A program made the translations under genes and the position numbers. A DNA stretch of 64,000 bases. Origin: Bacteroidales bacterium UBA3297. Its GTDB lineage: Bacteria; Bacteroidota; Bacteroidia; Bacteroidales; Paludibacteraceae. Positions 38,668-46,867 of the stretch are shown here, in pieces (within the stretch, counting starts at the first letter, position 1; each line of letters starts with the position of its first letter). The DNA lies in assembly GCA_002362105.1 (NCBI GenBank), contig DETD01000023.1, forward strand, positions 19,186 through 83,185, written 5' to 3'. Below the pieces are notes generated by a model, which saw only the letters and a list, made by a program, of their open reading frames with translations, searched no databases and was not told the origin of the DNA.

Positions 38668-39366
38668 TCACTTTTTGTCGTATACCAAATAATAGGTAGT
38701 GTATTTATCAGACTTGATTGTCTTCTTTATCAAGTCTCCGAACTTGCCACCAGCAGATTCATAAGCGCCATCTATGAATTCATCGTTAAAAATATCCTCA
38801 TTATAAGAAGCTGTTACAGTCATAGTAATGTATAGTTTGTTACCTAGCTTTGAAATCTGGTGTTGCGTTAATGTATAATACATAGGGGTTGTGGAAACCT
38901 GAGACGTAAAGAACTCAGCCAAATCCGCACCCTTTTTCATTGTCATTCTATAGGTTTTATCACTAGTTGTAGACGAAGTATCATTATATGTCGTCAACTT
39001 GTAAGCGATGTCGTAACTACAAGTGAACTCTTTACCATCGATACTGTATGTACCTTTTGAGGAAGCTCCCGACACTTCACAATCAGCAGTTCCATCAGCA
39101 TAGAATTTTACAGAAACAAGATAAAGCCCATTAGCATCAGAAGAGTTCAAATTAGAGAAACCAGAAATGCCATTCATTGTGGAATAACTTTTTGACTCAC
39201 CATAATTAAGGACCCAAGTATCGCCTGAGATTTCTTCTGGTGAAGTTGGATTACCTACTAAAATAGGAGTTGAATCCTCGTCATCATCGTCACTTCCACA
39301 AGAAGCAAAAGAGAAAGAAGAAACTGCGATTGCTGTAAACACGAAAAAACGGAAAATTTTATTCAT
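38668..39366 (-). CDS. Predicted surface lipoprotein of unknown function
   Basis: A 232-residue lipoprotein with lipobox SFASC (Cys about residue 23) followed by GSDDDDED. An S-D-rich acidic stretch right after the lipidated Cys is the known lipoprotein export signal for surface display in Bacteroides. The mature part is beta-rich and contains FYADGTADCEVSG..., GTYSIDGKEFTCSYD, resembling lipocalin-like domains of Bacteroidales, but the family is uncertain. It is monocistronic, with its own promoter-like box (TAATTTTG, 39413-39420) and terminator. Confidence 0.65.
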   Translation of the reverse strand: MNKIFRFFVFTAIAVSSFSFASCGSDDDDEDSTPILVGNPTSPEEISGDTWVLNYGESKSYSTMNGISGFSNLNSSDANGLYLVSVKFYADGTADCEVSGASSKGTYSIDGKEFTCSYDIAYKLTTYNDTSSTTSDKTYRMTMKKGADLAEFFTSQVSTTPMYYTLTQHQISKLGNKLYITMTVTASYNEDIFNDEFIDGAYESAGGKFGDLIKKTIKSDKYTTYYLVYDKK

Positions 39367-39444
39367 AATTTTTATTTAATAAAATGTTAACAAAAACTTC
39401 TAGAATTGAGCACAAAATTAGAAAAATAAAAACTATTCTGTCAA

Positions 39445-39660
39445 TTATTTATCTAATTCTTTCAAAAGTTTTTCAACGGCTTCGTTTGTCGAAAACAACT
39501 TCTCCTTACAAGCCTTGATAAGATTAGCAGCTTCTGCCACCTGCGAGGTTAGCTGGTCAATGTCCATTTCTCCACTTTCTATCTTTTTCACAATACCTTC
39601 CAGACGTTCAACCGATTCTGTATAATTCAGTTCTTTGTTTTCTGCTTTTTTCCCAGCCAT
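39445..39660 (-). CDS. xseB: Exodeoxyribonuclease VII small subunit
   Basis: A 71-residue protein with the XseB pattern YTESVERLEGIVKKIESGEM and a second helix ending EKLLKELDK; a helical hairpin that binds XseA. It starts 16 bp after xseA. Length and position match the family. Confidence 0.92.
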   Translation of the reverse strand: MAGKKAENKELNYTESVERLEGIVKKIESGEMDIDQLTSQVAEAANLIKACKEKLFSTNEAVEKLLKELDK

Positions 39661-39676
39661 ATAATATTCAATTAAA

Positions 39677-41041
39677 TTATTTCACAATACTAGTCCTGCG
39701 TCCATCCGCAAAAATGGTTTCTATCTTGTCACCTTTCTGCAAGTCATTGGCCGACCGCACCACCCTGCCATTATTCAAGGTCAGACTATAGCCTTTTTTG
39801 AGCAACGTCTGTGGCGAGAGCAGGTCAACCTTTTGTTCCATCAGTTCTATTTTCGACTGTTGAGAGGTTATTAGCGTACGAACCGCATGCGAGAGTTGAG
39901 GTATCTGAGTACCGACACGCATCTCTGCCGAACGTACCATTAAACGTGCAACCGACTTCAAAGTAATCATACTATGTTGCAAGCTGGCCTCTGCCGTTTT
40001 ACAATTATCCGAAACTGCCACACGTAAAGCAGCACAAAGGTTCGTCAACCGGTTTTTCTCTTCTGCCAGTGCTAGCGGAACCGTTTTTGCGAGCAACATA
40101 TTGGCAGTCGCGAGTCTGTTTTTTTCCTCTTTCAAAATTTGTCTAGCTCCTGTCGCCAACGCCAATGTGGCATCCTCTACACGGGCATACGCCTGTTCCA
40201 TACAGTCGACCAACAGGGCACCAACAGCCGTTGGTGTCTTACAACGCCGGCAAGCGACCAAGTCGACTACGCAGGTATCGCGTTCATGGCCCACACCCGA
40301 TATGATAGGAAGAGGAAATTGCGCACAACACGAAGCAAGGTCGTAATCGTCGAAAGCCAGCATATCGGCCGACGCACCACCACCCCGCACAATGACTACC
40401 ACATCGAACAACGCTGCATGTACGAAAACCTCGTCAAGGGCAGCCATAATTGAAGAAGGGGCGCCATCGCCCTGCATTACAGCAGGGAACAAATGCCAAT
40501 AAAATTTAAACTGGCGGTCATTATGTTCTAGTTGGTTGATGAAGTCTCCAAATCCGGCAGCTGTCTCTGAAGAGATTACAGCCACTCTTTGCGGCAACAG
40601 CGGTATCTGCTGTTCATGGTTCATATCCCATACGCCGTCGGCTTTTAGTTTGTCGATCACCTCCTGCCGCCTCCTGGCCATGTCGCCCAAAGTGAACGTC
40701 GGATCAATATCGGAGATTATCAGCGAAAAGCCATAAGCCTCATGAAAATTTGGGGATACCCTTACCAGCACGGTCATACCGCGTTGCAAAGGTTGGTGCG
40801 TAACCGATTCGAACATCGGAGCGACCATATTATAGAGATTCGCCCAAATAATAGCCGCAGCCTTAGCACAGACATTCATCTTACCCGACTCCTCTTTTTC
40901 CACCAATGTCAGGTAGCAGTGTCCCGAACCGTTCACCTTCAGTTCACTAATTTCGGCACGGACCCACACATCAGCCTCCACATGGCAGGCAACAGCCTGC
41001 CTAACCGAAGCGAGGTAGTCTTTTAGGGATATAAAATCCAT
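39677..41041 (-). CDS. xseA: Exodeoxyribonuclease VII large subunit
   Basis: Degrades single-stranded DNA from both ends. 454 residues: an N-terminal OB-fold (VWVRAEISELKVNGSGHCYLTL) and a catalytic domain with VAVISSETAAGFGDFINQL, VVIVRGGGASADMLAFDDYDLA, ISGVGHERDTCVVDLVACRRCKTPTA, a long coiled region, and LLKKGYSLTLNNGRVVRS near the end. The ATG at 41039-41041 is chosen, with AGGA just upstream; an in-frame ATG 33 bp earlier would overlap the preceding gene. It forms an operon with xseB and the MORN-like gene. Confidence 0.94.
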   Translation of the reverse strand: MDFISLKDYLASVRQAVACHVEADVWVRAEISELKVNGSGHCYLTLVEKEESGKMNVCAKAAAIIWANLYNMVAPMFESVTHQPLQRGMTVLVRVSPNFHEAYGFSLIISDIDPTFTLGDMARRRQEVIDKLKADGVWDMNHEQQIPLLPQRVAVISSETAAGFGDFINQLEHNDRQFKFYWHLFPAVMQGDGAPSSIMAALDEVFVHAALFDVVVIVRGGGASADMLAFDDYDLASCCAQFPLPIISGVGHERDTCVVDLVACRRCKTPTAVGALLVDCMEQAYARVEDATLALATGARQILKEEKNRLATANMLLAKTVPLALAEEKNRLTNLCAALRVAVSDNCKTAEASLQHSMITLKSVARLMVRSAEMRVGTQIPQLSHAVRTLITSQQSKIELMEQKVDLLSPQTLLKKGYSLTLNNGRVVRSANDLQKGDKIETIFADGRRTSIVK

Positions 41042-41051
41042 TTCCTGTTTA

Positions 41052-41837
41052 TTATTGCTGGGCACGTGACCCATTCAGGCGTTTGTCGAGTTCGTCATAT
41101 TTACCGGCATCTATAACCTTCTGGTTTTCGTCGAACAGAGCGCTACTCTTTTTAAGTTTCTGCTTTTCATCGGTAGCGATACCCCCAGAATAAGAGGTAC
41201 CATCTATTTTTTTGCCGTTTTCATCGTAGATTTCCCAATCGCCACTTCTTTTTCCGTTTTTAAACTGGCCGACCTCAACCGGATTGGCGTTTCCCTCGTA
41301 CAAATGGTAGGGTCCATCCATCACACCATTTTTATAGGTAGTGGTAGAATAAAGTTTCCCATTTTCAAGGAATTTCTTTTGCACACCGTTCACAAGGCCG
41401 TTCACATAAGGAGTTTCTTCAATAACAGCCCCCTTCGCATAGCTTTTAGCCACGCCATGACGCTGTCCGTTCAAGTAAATTTCCGTCATCACTAATTCGC
41501 CGGCCGAATAGAACTTCCACTCGCCCACCTTCTGTTTGCCATCGAAATGTCCGACAGTAGACACCGTCTTACCATCGGAATCGTAGAAAGTGACATCGGA
41601 AGTGTTTCCCGCATCGTACACCTGCACACACTGCAGTTTGCCATCTTCGTAATAGCGGTAAAAAGTACCAGTCGGCTTGTCATCGACAAAGTGACCTTTA
41701 TACTGGACGCGTCCGTTCTGATATGTTTTCACCCATTCGCCCTGCTTGCGACCTTTTTTATCTGTTTTATTAATGTCTGCAGCCACGGCATTGCCAATAA
41801 AAGAAAGGGCTGCAAGAAGAAAAAGAAATTTTTTCAT
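41052..41837 (-). CDS. MORN-like / YwqK-type repeat exported protein
   Basis: A 261-residue protein with a signal peptide (FIGNAVAAD) and about eight MORN-like repeats of 20-25 residues: GRKQGEWVKTYQNGRVQYKG, GTFYRYYEDGKLQ, GEWKFYSAGELV, GVQKKFLENGKLY, GPYHLYEG and GDWEIYDENGKK. Such repeats are common in Bacteroidota proteins often auto-named YwqK antitoxin; there is no toxin partner here, so that label is not supported. It lies 10 bp before xseA. Two TAnnTTTG-like boxes (41884-41891 and 41899-41906, minus strand) lie upstream. Confidence 0.78.
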   Translation of the reverse strand: MKKFLFLLAALSFIGNAVAADINKTDKKGRKQGEWVKTYQNGRVQYKGHFVDDKPTGTFYRYYEDGKLQCVQVYDAGNTSDVTFYDSDGKTVSTVGHFDGKQKVGEWKFYSAGELVMTEIYLNGQRHGVAKSYAKGAVIEETPYVNGLVNGVQKKFLENGKLYSTTTYKNGVMDGPYHLYEGNANPVEVGQFKNGKRSGDWEIYDENGKKIDGTSYSGGIATDEKQKLKKSSALFDENQKVIDAGKYDELDKRLNGSRAQQ

Positions 41838-42068
41838 AATAGAAAACCTGTTTTTATTTTAGCACACTAAAAAACGTGCCAAACAAAATTATAACAGACA
41901 AAAATAGTAAAAATTCAGGTCAGACATAGCCAAAGTATTGAGAAAAGGTTGATATTTAGCCACAAATAGACTCGCAGCAACAAATGTAGCAGGTTTTACC
42001 GCGAGCCCTCAAAAACAAATAGTAGTGTGATTTTTAAGTAAAAGCCCATACTATTCCATTTCTTTTTA

Positions 42069-42076
42069 TATATTTG
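42069..42076 (+). promoter_or_regulatory. -7 box (TATATTTG) for the lipoprotein at 42104
   Basis: Exact TAnnTTTG match 28 bp before the ATG; it coincides with the start of the longer open frame, supporting the later start codon. Confidence 0.55.
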
Positions 42077-42103
42077 CAAGATATAAAACACTCCAAAAAT
42101 CTT

Positions 42104-42691
42104 ATGAAAAAGATACTTCTATTCATTTCTGCAATAAGCGCAATATTAATGAGTTCGTGTAGCGAGGATGGTGAATCGACCTACTCCTATACTTATGTAA
42201 CCGTCAGTGGAGCTTGGCAAATGCACGTTACCGCGCACGACGGCGTGTCTGACTCTATCATCTACAGTCCTCAGCGTATGGTGAACATGACTTGGTCGGA
42301 CATGACATACGACAGCCTCACAAACGTCACCACCATCAACAGCCAGGTGACCATCGGCAACGGAGTATGGAGACTGACATCGCTCATCAATGGCAACGGT
42401 ACAGGCAACTATGCTATGATCGACAGTAGCTATGCCACCTACACTTACACCACAAAGCCAAACAGCCACGATTCCCTCACCATTGTCAACTACGCTTTGG
42501 GAGGTACAATTGGTTGGGTAAACAGTAGCGACCGTTACGGAAACTTGAACCTTGAAGCTACAGCCGTTAACGCTGCGGGCGAAGTTGTCAAGTTCAGTGG
42601 TATTGTAAAATCGGCTCTTGCACAAAAGCCAGACCCTAAAGTAGAAGAAAAAAGCGAAGAAGAGGATAATAACGTATTAACCCTCGAATAA
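42104..42691 (+). CDS. Lipoprotein of unknown function
   Basis: A 195-residue lipoprotein with lipobox LMSSC followed by SEDGEST, which has a partly acidic surface-export character. The mature domain is beta-rich (VSGAWQMHVTAHDGVSDSI, TTINSQVTIGNGVWRL) and ends in an acidic tail (EEKSEEEDNN). No family is recognised. It is a single-gene unit with promoter and terminator. Confidence 0.6.
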   Translation: MKKILLFISAISAILMSSCSEDGESTYSYTYVTVSGAWQMHVTAHDGVSDSIIYSPQRMVNMTWSDMTYDSLTNVTTINSQVTIGNGVWRLTSLINGNGTGNYAMIDSSYATYTYTTKPNSHDSLTIVNYALGGTIGWVNSSDRYGNLNLEATAVNAAGEVVKFSGIVKSALAQKPDPKVEEKSEEEDNNVLTLE

Positions 42692-42724
42692 CAGATTGTT
42701 TTTTCATCTACACAAATACAAGGT

Positions 42725-42756
42725 AAGGCTCCACTTTAAGTTGGAGCCTTTTTTGT
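42725..42756 (+). terminator. Terminator of the lipoprotein gene
   Basis: AAGGCTCCA (42725-42733) pairs with TGGAGCCTT (42742-42750), followed by a T run. Confidence 0.8.
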
Positions 42757-43236
42757 TCCCTTCCTAAGGGGGAATATCAGATTGCAAGTACAGTCAGACG
42801 GATATCGCCTCCCGACAAAAGGACAAGATGGCAATATAGTATAGAAAGACACAGGCACCCAATTGAAGGCGGAGCCTGCTCTTGTTATTTCACCAACAAG
42901 ACAAAAGATTACTACTTAGAGAAGGGGGGAAACGATACTGTTTCCATACACTTGAAGTTGTGTTTTATTTAAAGAAAAAAGTATAAGAGTTCCAGAAAAA
43001 ACACACAAAACCCAACAAAAAAAGGGGTAAATCAGGTGTAAATATTGTGGATTTTTTAACGAAAAAATCACACTTAAAAATAAAGAACAAACTGATTAAT
43101 AACTTTATAAGACAAAAAGAAACATCAAAAAAGTGCACATTCTGCCGATAATTTACAACAAAGCCTTTTCGCAAAACTTCCACATCATTTTTTAATATCT
43201 CCACATAAAAAAACAAGAATAAGTCTAATATTGCAG

Positions 43237-43381
43237 TGTGAGAAACGAAACAGGATCTCACATCAAAATTTGACCCTATTATATAAATATACTATATCCA
43301 TTGAGAAACTTTGTTGTGAAACAAAGCTTTCTTTTTCCCTTTAAGGGAATAAAATCCGGGACGACTAGTTCCGGATTTTTT
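43237..43381 (+). ncRNA. Candidate small structured RNA upstream of the MATE gene
   Basis: Near-consensus -7 box TAATATTG (43226-43233, one mismatch) is followed by four inverted repeats. TGTGAGA/TCTCACA is at 43237-43262 and CTTTGTT/AACAAAG at 43309-43326 with a T-rich tail. TCCCTT/AAGGGA is at 43336-43348. AAAATCCGG/CCGGATTTT is at 43351-43379 with T residues. The set ends a few bases before the MATE promoter. It could be an sRNA or simply stacked terminators; no known RNA family is recognised. Confidence 0.3.
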
Positions 43382-43385
43382 GTTG

Positions 43386-43393
43386 TAACTTTG
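43386..43393 (+). promoter_or_regulatory. -7 box (TAACTTTG) for the MATE gene
   Basis: Exact TAnnTTTG match 31 bp before the GTG start at 43425. Confidence 0.5.
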
Positions 43394-43424
43394 CATTACA
43401 GAAAAAACAGAAGACAAGAAAATA

Positions 43425-44774
43425 GTGAAACCGAAACTCAAGAACAGATACCGAACCTATCGTCCCCACTACAAAAAAACATTGTTGTTGGCACTCCCCA
43501 TCATGCTGTCGCAGCTCGGCAACGCTATTGTCATGCTAAGCGACACCCTGATGGTTGGGCATATCGGCAAGAACGAGTTGGCAGCGGTAGCCTTCGGCAA
43601 CGCCATTTTCATTGTGGGTTTTGTCTTAGTGCAAGGTGTCACCTTCGGTTCCACCCCCCTTATCGGTTCCAGTTACGCGTCTGGCCGTCACCGCTATGCG
43701 AGCGAGCAGTTTGCCAACTCGCTGATAGTTGACCTCCTTGCCACCTTTGCTGTAGGCGGCCTAATGTGGGCAGTCAGCTACGCAATGCCGCACATGGGTC
43801 AGGACGAAGCAGTCTGGCAGTTGGCAATTCCCTACTACCGGGTATTAGTTCTATCATTAATACCATACGTGGTATTTCTAGCCTTCAAACAGTATTTAGA
43901 AGGTTTGGGGAACACACGTTATTCTATGAACATTACCCTGGCATGCTGCCTGTTGAACATTTTATTGAACTACATTTTCATATTCGGCAAATGTGGTGTA
44001 CCACAGATGGGGGTGTACGGTGCAGGTCTAGCCACACTAATAGCCCGTTTGGTAATGCCCGTCCTCTACCTTCTACTGTTCCGCTACAAAAGTAATTTAT
44101 GGCGACATTTCTTTTTCTTCAAGGCGAATGCTCTGAAATGGAAAGAGATGAAGAAACTAGGGGCCGTGGGGCTACCCATTGGCGGCCAGATGTTCATTGA
44201 ATGCCTCGCTTTCAGTTGCAGTGCCATTATGGCGGGCTGGTTCGGTGCGGCAGCATTGGCCGGGCATGAAATAGCCATGAACATGTCAAGTCTTACCTTT
44301 ATGATGGTGACAGGCATTTCTTCGGGGACAACCATCTGCGTATCCCACCAAAAGGGAATGGGGAACCAGAAAGGAGTGAAAAAGGCAGGGAATGCCGCCC
44401 TGCAACTCGGCTTCTGCTACAGCATAAGTTGCGCTCTGATTCTGGCTCTCGGCAGCAAGGTCATACCTTTACTATTCACTACCGATGATGAAGTTATAGG
44501 AATAGCCTCAACACTACTCTTGTTTGCCGCAGTTTACCAGATACCAGACGGCATGCAGTCGATAAGCCTTGGAGCCCTGCGCGGCATCGCCGACGTCAAA
44601 ATGCCAATGTACATCTGCAGTTTCTGCTATCTGGCCGTAAACTTGCCTTTCAGTTATCTGGTTGCCGTAAAAATGGGGATGGGCATAAATGGCATCTGGT
44701 TGGGATTCATAATAGGGCTAGGTACAGTTTCTGCCATCATGATAACTAGGTGGAGAAGAAAAACACGGGGCTAG
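43425..44774 (+). CDS. MATE-family multidrug/cation efflux transporter
   Basis: A 449-residue inner-membrane protein with about 12 helices in two homologous halves. Typical MATE features are LLALPIMLSQLGNAIVMLSDTLMVGHIG in helix 1, QGVTFGSTPLIGSSYASG, QYLEGLGNTRYSM, GLPIGGQMFIECLAFSCSAIMAGWFGAAALAGHEIAM and QSISLGALRGIADVKMP. It probably exports cationic compounds using Na+ or H+; the substrate is unknown. The start is GTG at 43425: no ATG occurs before the first helix. Confidence 0.92.
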   Translation: MKPKLKNRYRTYRPHYKKTLLLALPIMLSQLGNAIVMLSDTLMVGHIGKNELAAVAFGNAIFIVGFVLVQGVTFGSTPLIGSSYASGRHRYASEQFANSLIVDLLATFAVGGLMWAVSYAMPHMGQDEAVWQLAIPYYRVLVLSLIPYVVFLAFKQYLEGLGNTRYSMNITLACCLLNILLNYIFIFGKCGVPQMGVYGAGLATLIARLVMPVLYLLLFRYKSNLWRHFFFFKANALKWKEMKKLGAVGLPIGGQMFIECLAFSCSAIMAGWFGAAALAGHEIAMNMSSLTFMMVTGISSGTTICVSHQKGMGNQKGVKKAGNAALQLGFCYSISCALILALGSKVIPLLFTTDDEVIGIASTLLLFAAVYQIPDGMQSISLGALRGIADVKMPMYICSFCYLAVNLPFSYLVAVKMGMGINGIWLGFIIGLGTVSAIMITRWRRKTRG

Positions 44775-44817
44775 ATTCATTTTTCACCACCAATCATTTT
44801 AATCTACATTTTTTTAT

Positions 44818-44825
44818 TATATTTG
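44818..44825 (+). promoter_or_regulatory. -7 box (TATATTTG) for the tandem membrane-protein genes
   Basis: Exact TAnnTTTG match 42 bp before the first of the two paralogous genes. Confidence 0.5.
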
Positions 44826-44866
44826 TATTAGTAAAATCTATTTATCACCAATAAAAAATCGAAAAA

Positions 44867-45367
44867 ATGGGAAACGAACTTGCAGAAGACATCGTGTTTA
44901 ACGCAACCGAAGAAAATCTACTAGGGGGAAAAGAACTGCTAGTAGCAACCGAAGAGACAAAACAATGCCTGCTTGACACCTCTAAATGGGTGAAAATTTT
45001 GGCTATATTTAGCTGTATAGCATTAGGCTTTTGTGTTATATTTGCAATAACAATACTAATGGGGAAAGCTGTTTTTTCTAATGCACTTCCCAAAGACGAC
45101 GAAGTAGCATCATTAGCATTCGGCACAACTGGTTTCATATACATCATTATAGCGGCTCTATTCTCTTATCCGATTGTAAAGATGTTCAAATACGTCAAAT
45201 TTATAAGAGCGGCAATCCAAGAAAATGACGATGATATGCTGGCTAACGGCTTTAATGAAATGCGTAGGGTTTTCAAATTCTTTGGATGGATTATACTCGG
45301 TTATCTACTGCTTATAGCATTTGCTATTATTATAGCTATAATAATATCATTATTCGAGAGCTTTTAA
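44867..45367 (+). CDS. Small membrane protein, DUF5362-like (copy 1)
   Basis: A 166-residue protein with a conserved N terminus MGNELAEDIVF, then three hydrophobic segments (about 42-68, 84-108, 132-165). Between segments 2 and 3 is a charged helix (FKYVKFIRAAIQENDDDML, GFNEMRRVFKFF). It resembles the DUF5362 family of Bacteroidota; function unknown. The adjacent downstream gene is a paralogue. Confidence 0.62.
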   Translation: MGNELAEDIVFNATEENLLGGKELLVATEETKQCLLDTSKWVKILAIFSCIALGFCVIFAITILMGKAVFSNALPKDDEVASLAFGTTGFIYIIIAALFSYPIVKMFKYVKFIRAAIQENDDDMLANGFNEMRRVFKFFGWIILGYLLLIAFAIIIAIIISLFESF

Positions 45368-45427
45368 CCATAAAGAGAGAAACACAGAAAAACTAGCGTC
45401 CACTTTTAACAAAAAAACAGAAAAAAA

Positions 45428-45901
45428 ATGGGAAACGAACTTGCAATGGACAATGTGTTCACCGCAGAAGAGAACAATGTCAACAACACAAATAACAAAC
45501 TTGTAGTAAACGATAAAGCAAAAGAGAGTCTGCTTAGCGCAACCAAATGGATTAAATTCCTTGCCATAATGCAAGTCATTATGATTGTCTTTTTGATAAT
45601 GTTAGGTATTTTTGGAGGTTTTGCTATTCCTTTCTTTGGCACCTTTTTCTCTATTATTTATATTATAATAGGACTCATTTCAATCTATCCCACGTCAAAA
45701 ATGTTCAAGCACTGCAAAAAGACAAGGGAAGCTTTGTTAGTCAACAACGATGTCATTTTCACGGAAGGTATGCATGAAATGCGCAAGCTGTTCAAATTTT
45801 ACGTGATATACACTATTGCGTCAATTCTATTTACAATTATAATGTTCATCGTTGGGCTAACAGCAAGTATAAATCTTATGGGATCCGCATTCAAATTTTA
45901 G
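45428..45901 (+). CDS. Small membrane protein, DUF5362-like (copy 2)
   Basis: A 157-residue paralogue of the preceding gene: the same start MGNELAMDNVF, the same order of hydrophobic segments, and the matching motif TEGMHEMRKLFKFY. A 60-bp gap separates the copies, and the bases around the two start codons are identical for over 20 positions, so they arose by tandem duplication and are probably co-transcribed. Function unknown. Confidence 0.62.
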   Translation: MGNELAMDNVFTAEENNVNNTNNKLVVNDKAKESLLSATKWIKFLAIMQVIMIVFLIMLGIFGGFAIPFFGTFFSIIYIIIGLISIYPTSKMFKHCKKTREALLVNNDVIFTEGMHEMRKLFKFYVIYTIASILFTIIMFIVGLTASINLMGSAFKF

Positions 45902-45909
45902 CACAATAA

Positions 45910-45950
45910 AAAATAAGGGCGTGTTTTTTGAACACGCCCTTATTTTCTTT
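45910..45950. terminator. Bidirectional terminator between copy 2 and exonuclease III
   Basis: Perfect 16-bp stem (45910-45925 with 45931-45946), loop of five bases, T/A runs on both sides. Confidence 0.85.
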
Positions 45951-45967
45951 TAACTCAAATAACGCAA

Positions 45968-46726
45968 TCAAAGGTCAAGCACCAATTCAACAGGACAATG
46001 GTCAGAGCCAAAGATCTCGCTATGAATAGAAGCACCGGCCAATTTATCGTCGAGCGACTTCGAGGTTAGGAAATAATCGATACGCCACCCCGTATTCTTT
46101 TCCCGGGCACGGAAGCGGTAACTCCACCAGCTATAGGCATCCTTTAAATCAGGATTGAAGAAACGGAAAGTATCGGTAAATCCACTATTGAGCAAATCAG
46201 TCATTTTTGCTCTTTCTTCATCCGTAAAACCAGCATTTCTACGGTTTGTTTTCGGATTTTTGAGGTCAATTTCTTGGTGTGCCACATTCATATCACCGCA
46301 AACCACCACAGGTTTCTTCTCCTCCAGTCTTTTTAAGAACGACTTAAAGTCATCTTCCCATTTCATCCGGTAGTCCAGCCGTTTCAACTCTTCCTGGGAA
46401 TTAGGCGTATAAACTGTTACCAGATAAAAATTGTCCATTTCAAGAGTAATGACACGTCCCTCATGGTCGTGTTCGTCAACCCCCATACCCATCGTCACGC
46501 TAACCGGGTGGTGTTTGGTAAAAATAGCCGTACCCGAATAGCCCTTTTTATCGGCATAGTTCCAATACGACTCGTATCCAGGGAAAGCTATATCTAACTG
46601 TCCGGCCTGCATTTTCGTTTCCTGCAGACAGAAGAAATCGGCATCAAGTTGGAGGAACGACTTTTCGAAGTCCTTGCCCACACAGGCGCGGAGTCCGTTC
46701 ACATTCCAAGAAATCAGTTTCAGCAT
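45968..46726 (-). CDS. xth: Exodeoxyribonuclease III / AP endonuclease
   Basis: A 252-residue DNA-repair nuclease of the ExoIII type: LKLISWNVNGLRA, CLQETKMQ, GYSGTAIFTK, VYTPNSQ, CGDMNVAH, GWRIDYFLTS and GSDHCPVEL. It removes AP sites and 3' blocks. The ATG at 46724-46726 is preferred over one three codons upstream because family members begin (M)LKLISWNVNG. A TATATTTG promoter box lies 26 bp upstream. Confidence 0.94.
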   Translation of the reverse strand: MLKLISWNVNGLRACVGKDFEKSFLQLDADFFCLQETKMQAGQLDIAFPGYESYWNYADKKGYSGTAIFTKHHPVSVTMGMGVDEHDHEGRVITLEMDNFYLVTVYTPNSQEELKRLDYRMKWEDDFKSFLKRLEEKKPVVVCGDMNVAHQEIDLKNPKTNRRNAGFTDEERAKMTDLLNSGFTDTFRFFNPDLKDAYSWWSYRFRAREKNTGWRIDYFLTSKSLDDKLAGASIHSEIFGSDHCPVELVLDL

Positions 46727-46751
46727 AAAAAACAAACTTTAAATACGACTG

Positions 46752-46759
46752 CAAATATA
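46752..46759 (-). promoter_or_regulatory. -7 box (TATATTTG) for xth
   Basis: Exact TAnnTTTG match on the minus strand. Confidence 0.5.
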
Positions 46760-46833
46760 GAATATAATAGATTAACAAAAACGACTCACTAAAAAAAAGG
46801 CGGTCAAAGAGGGGCAGGCAAAATATTAAAGAG

Positions 46834-46841
46834 TAATTTTG
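46834..46841 (+). promoter_or_regulatory. -7 box (TAATTTTG) for the CLC gene
   Basis: Exact TAnnTTTG match 26 bp before the start at 46868. It may also drive metH downstream. Confidence 0.5.
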
Positions 46842-46867
46842 TAATTTGATAAGAATAGGGAGTAGAA

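Larger units (their letters stand above)
42692..43424. other. Long non-coding stretch before the MATE gene
   Basis: About 730 bases without a supported gene. The left half (42760-43200) shows no clear signal; a minus-strand open frame at 42965-43261 is Phe/Leu-rich low-complexity sequence and is not called. The right part (43226-43393) has a promoter-like box, several hairpins and then the MATE promoter, described separately. Confidence 0.5.

Noticed and set aside
41052..41837. Toxin-antitoxin locus (YwqK antitoxin label)
   Set aside because: The protein has a signal peptide and MORN-like repeats and sits in an operon with xseA/xseB; no toxin gene is adjacent.
42965..43261. 98-codon minus-strand frame rich in Phe and Leu
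   Set aside because: Consistent with translation of A/T-rich non-coding DNA; overlaps the candidate RNA promoter.
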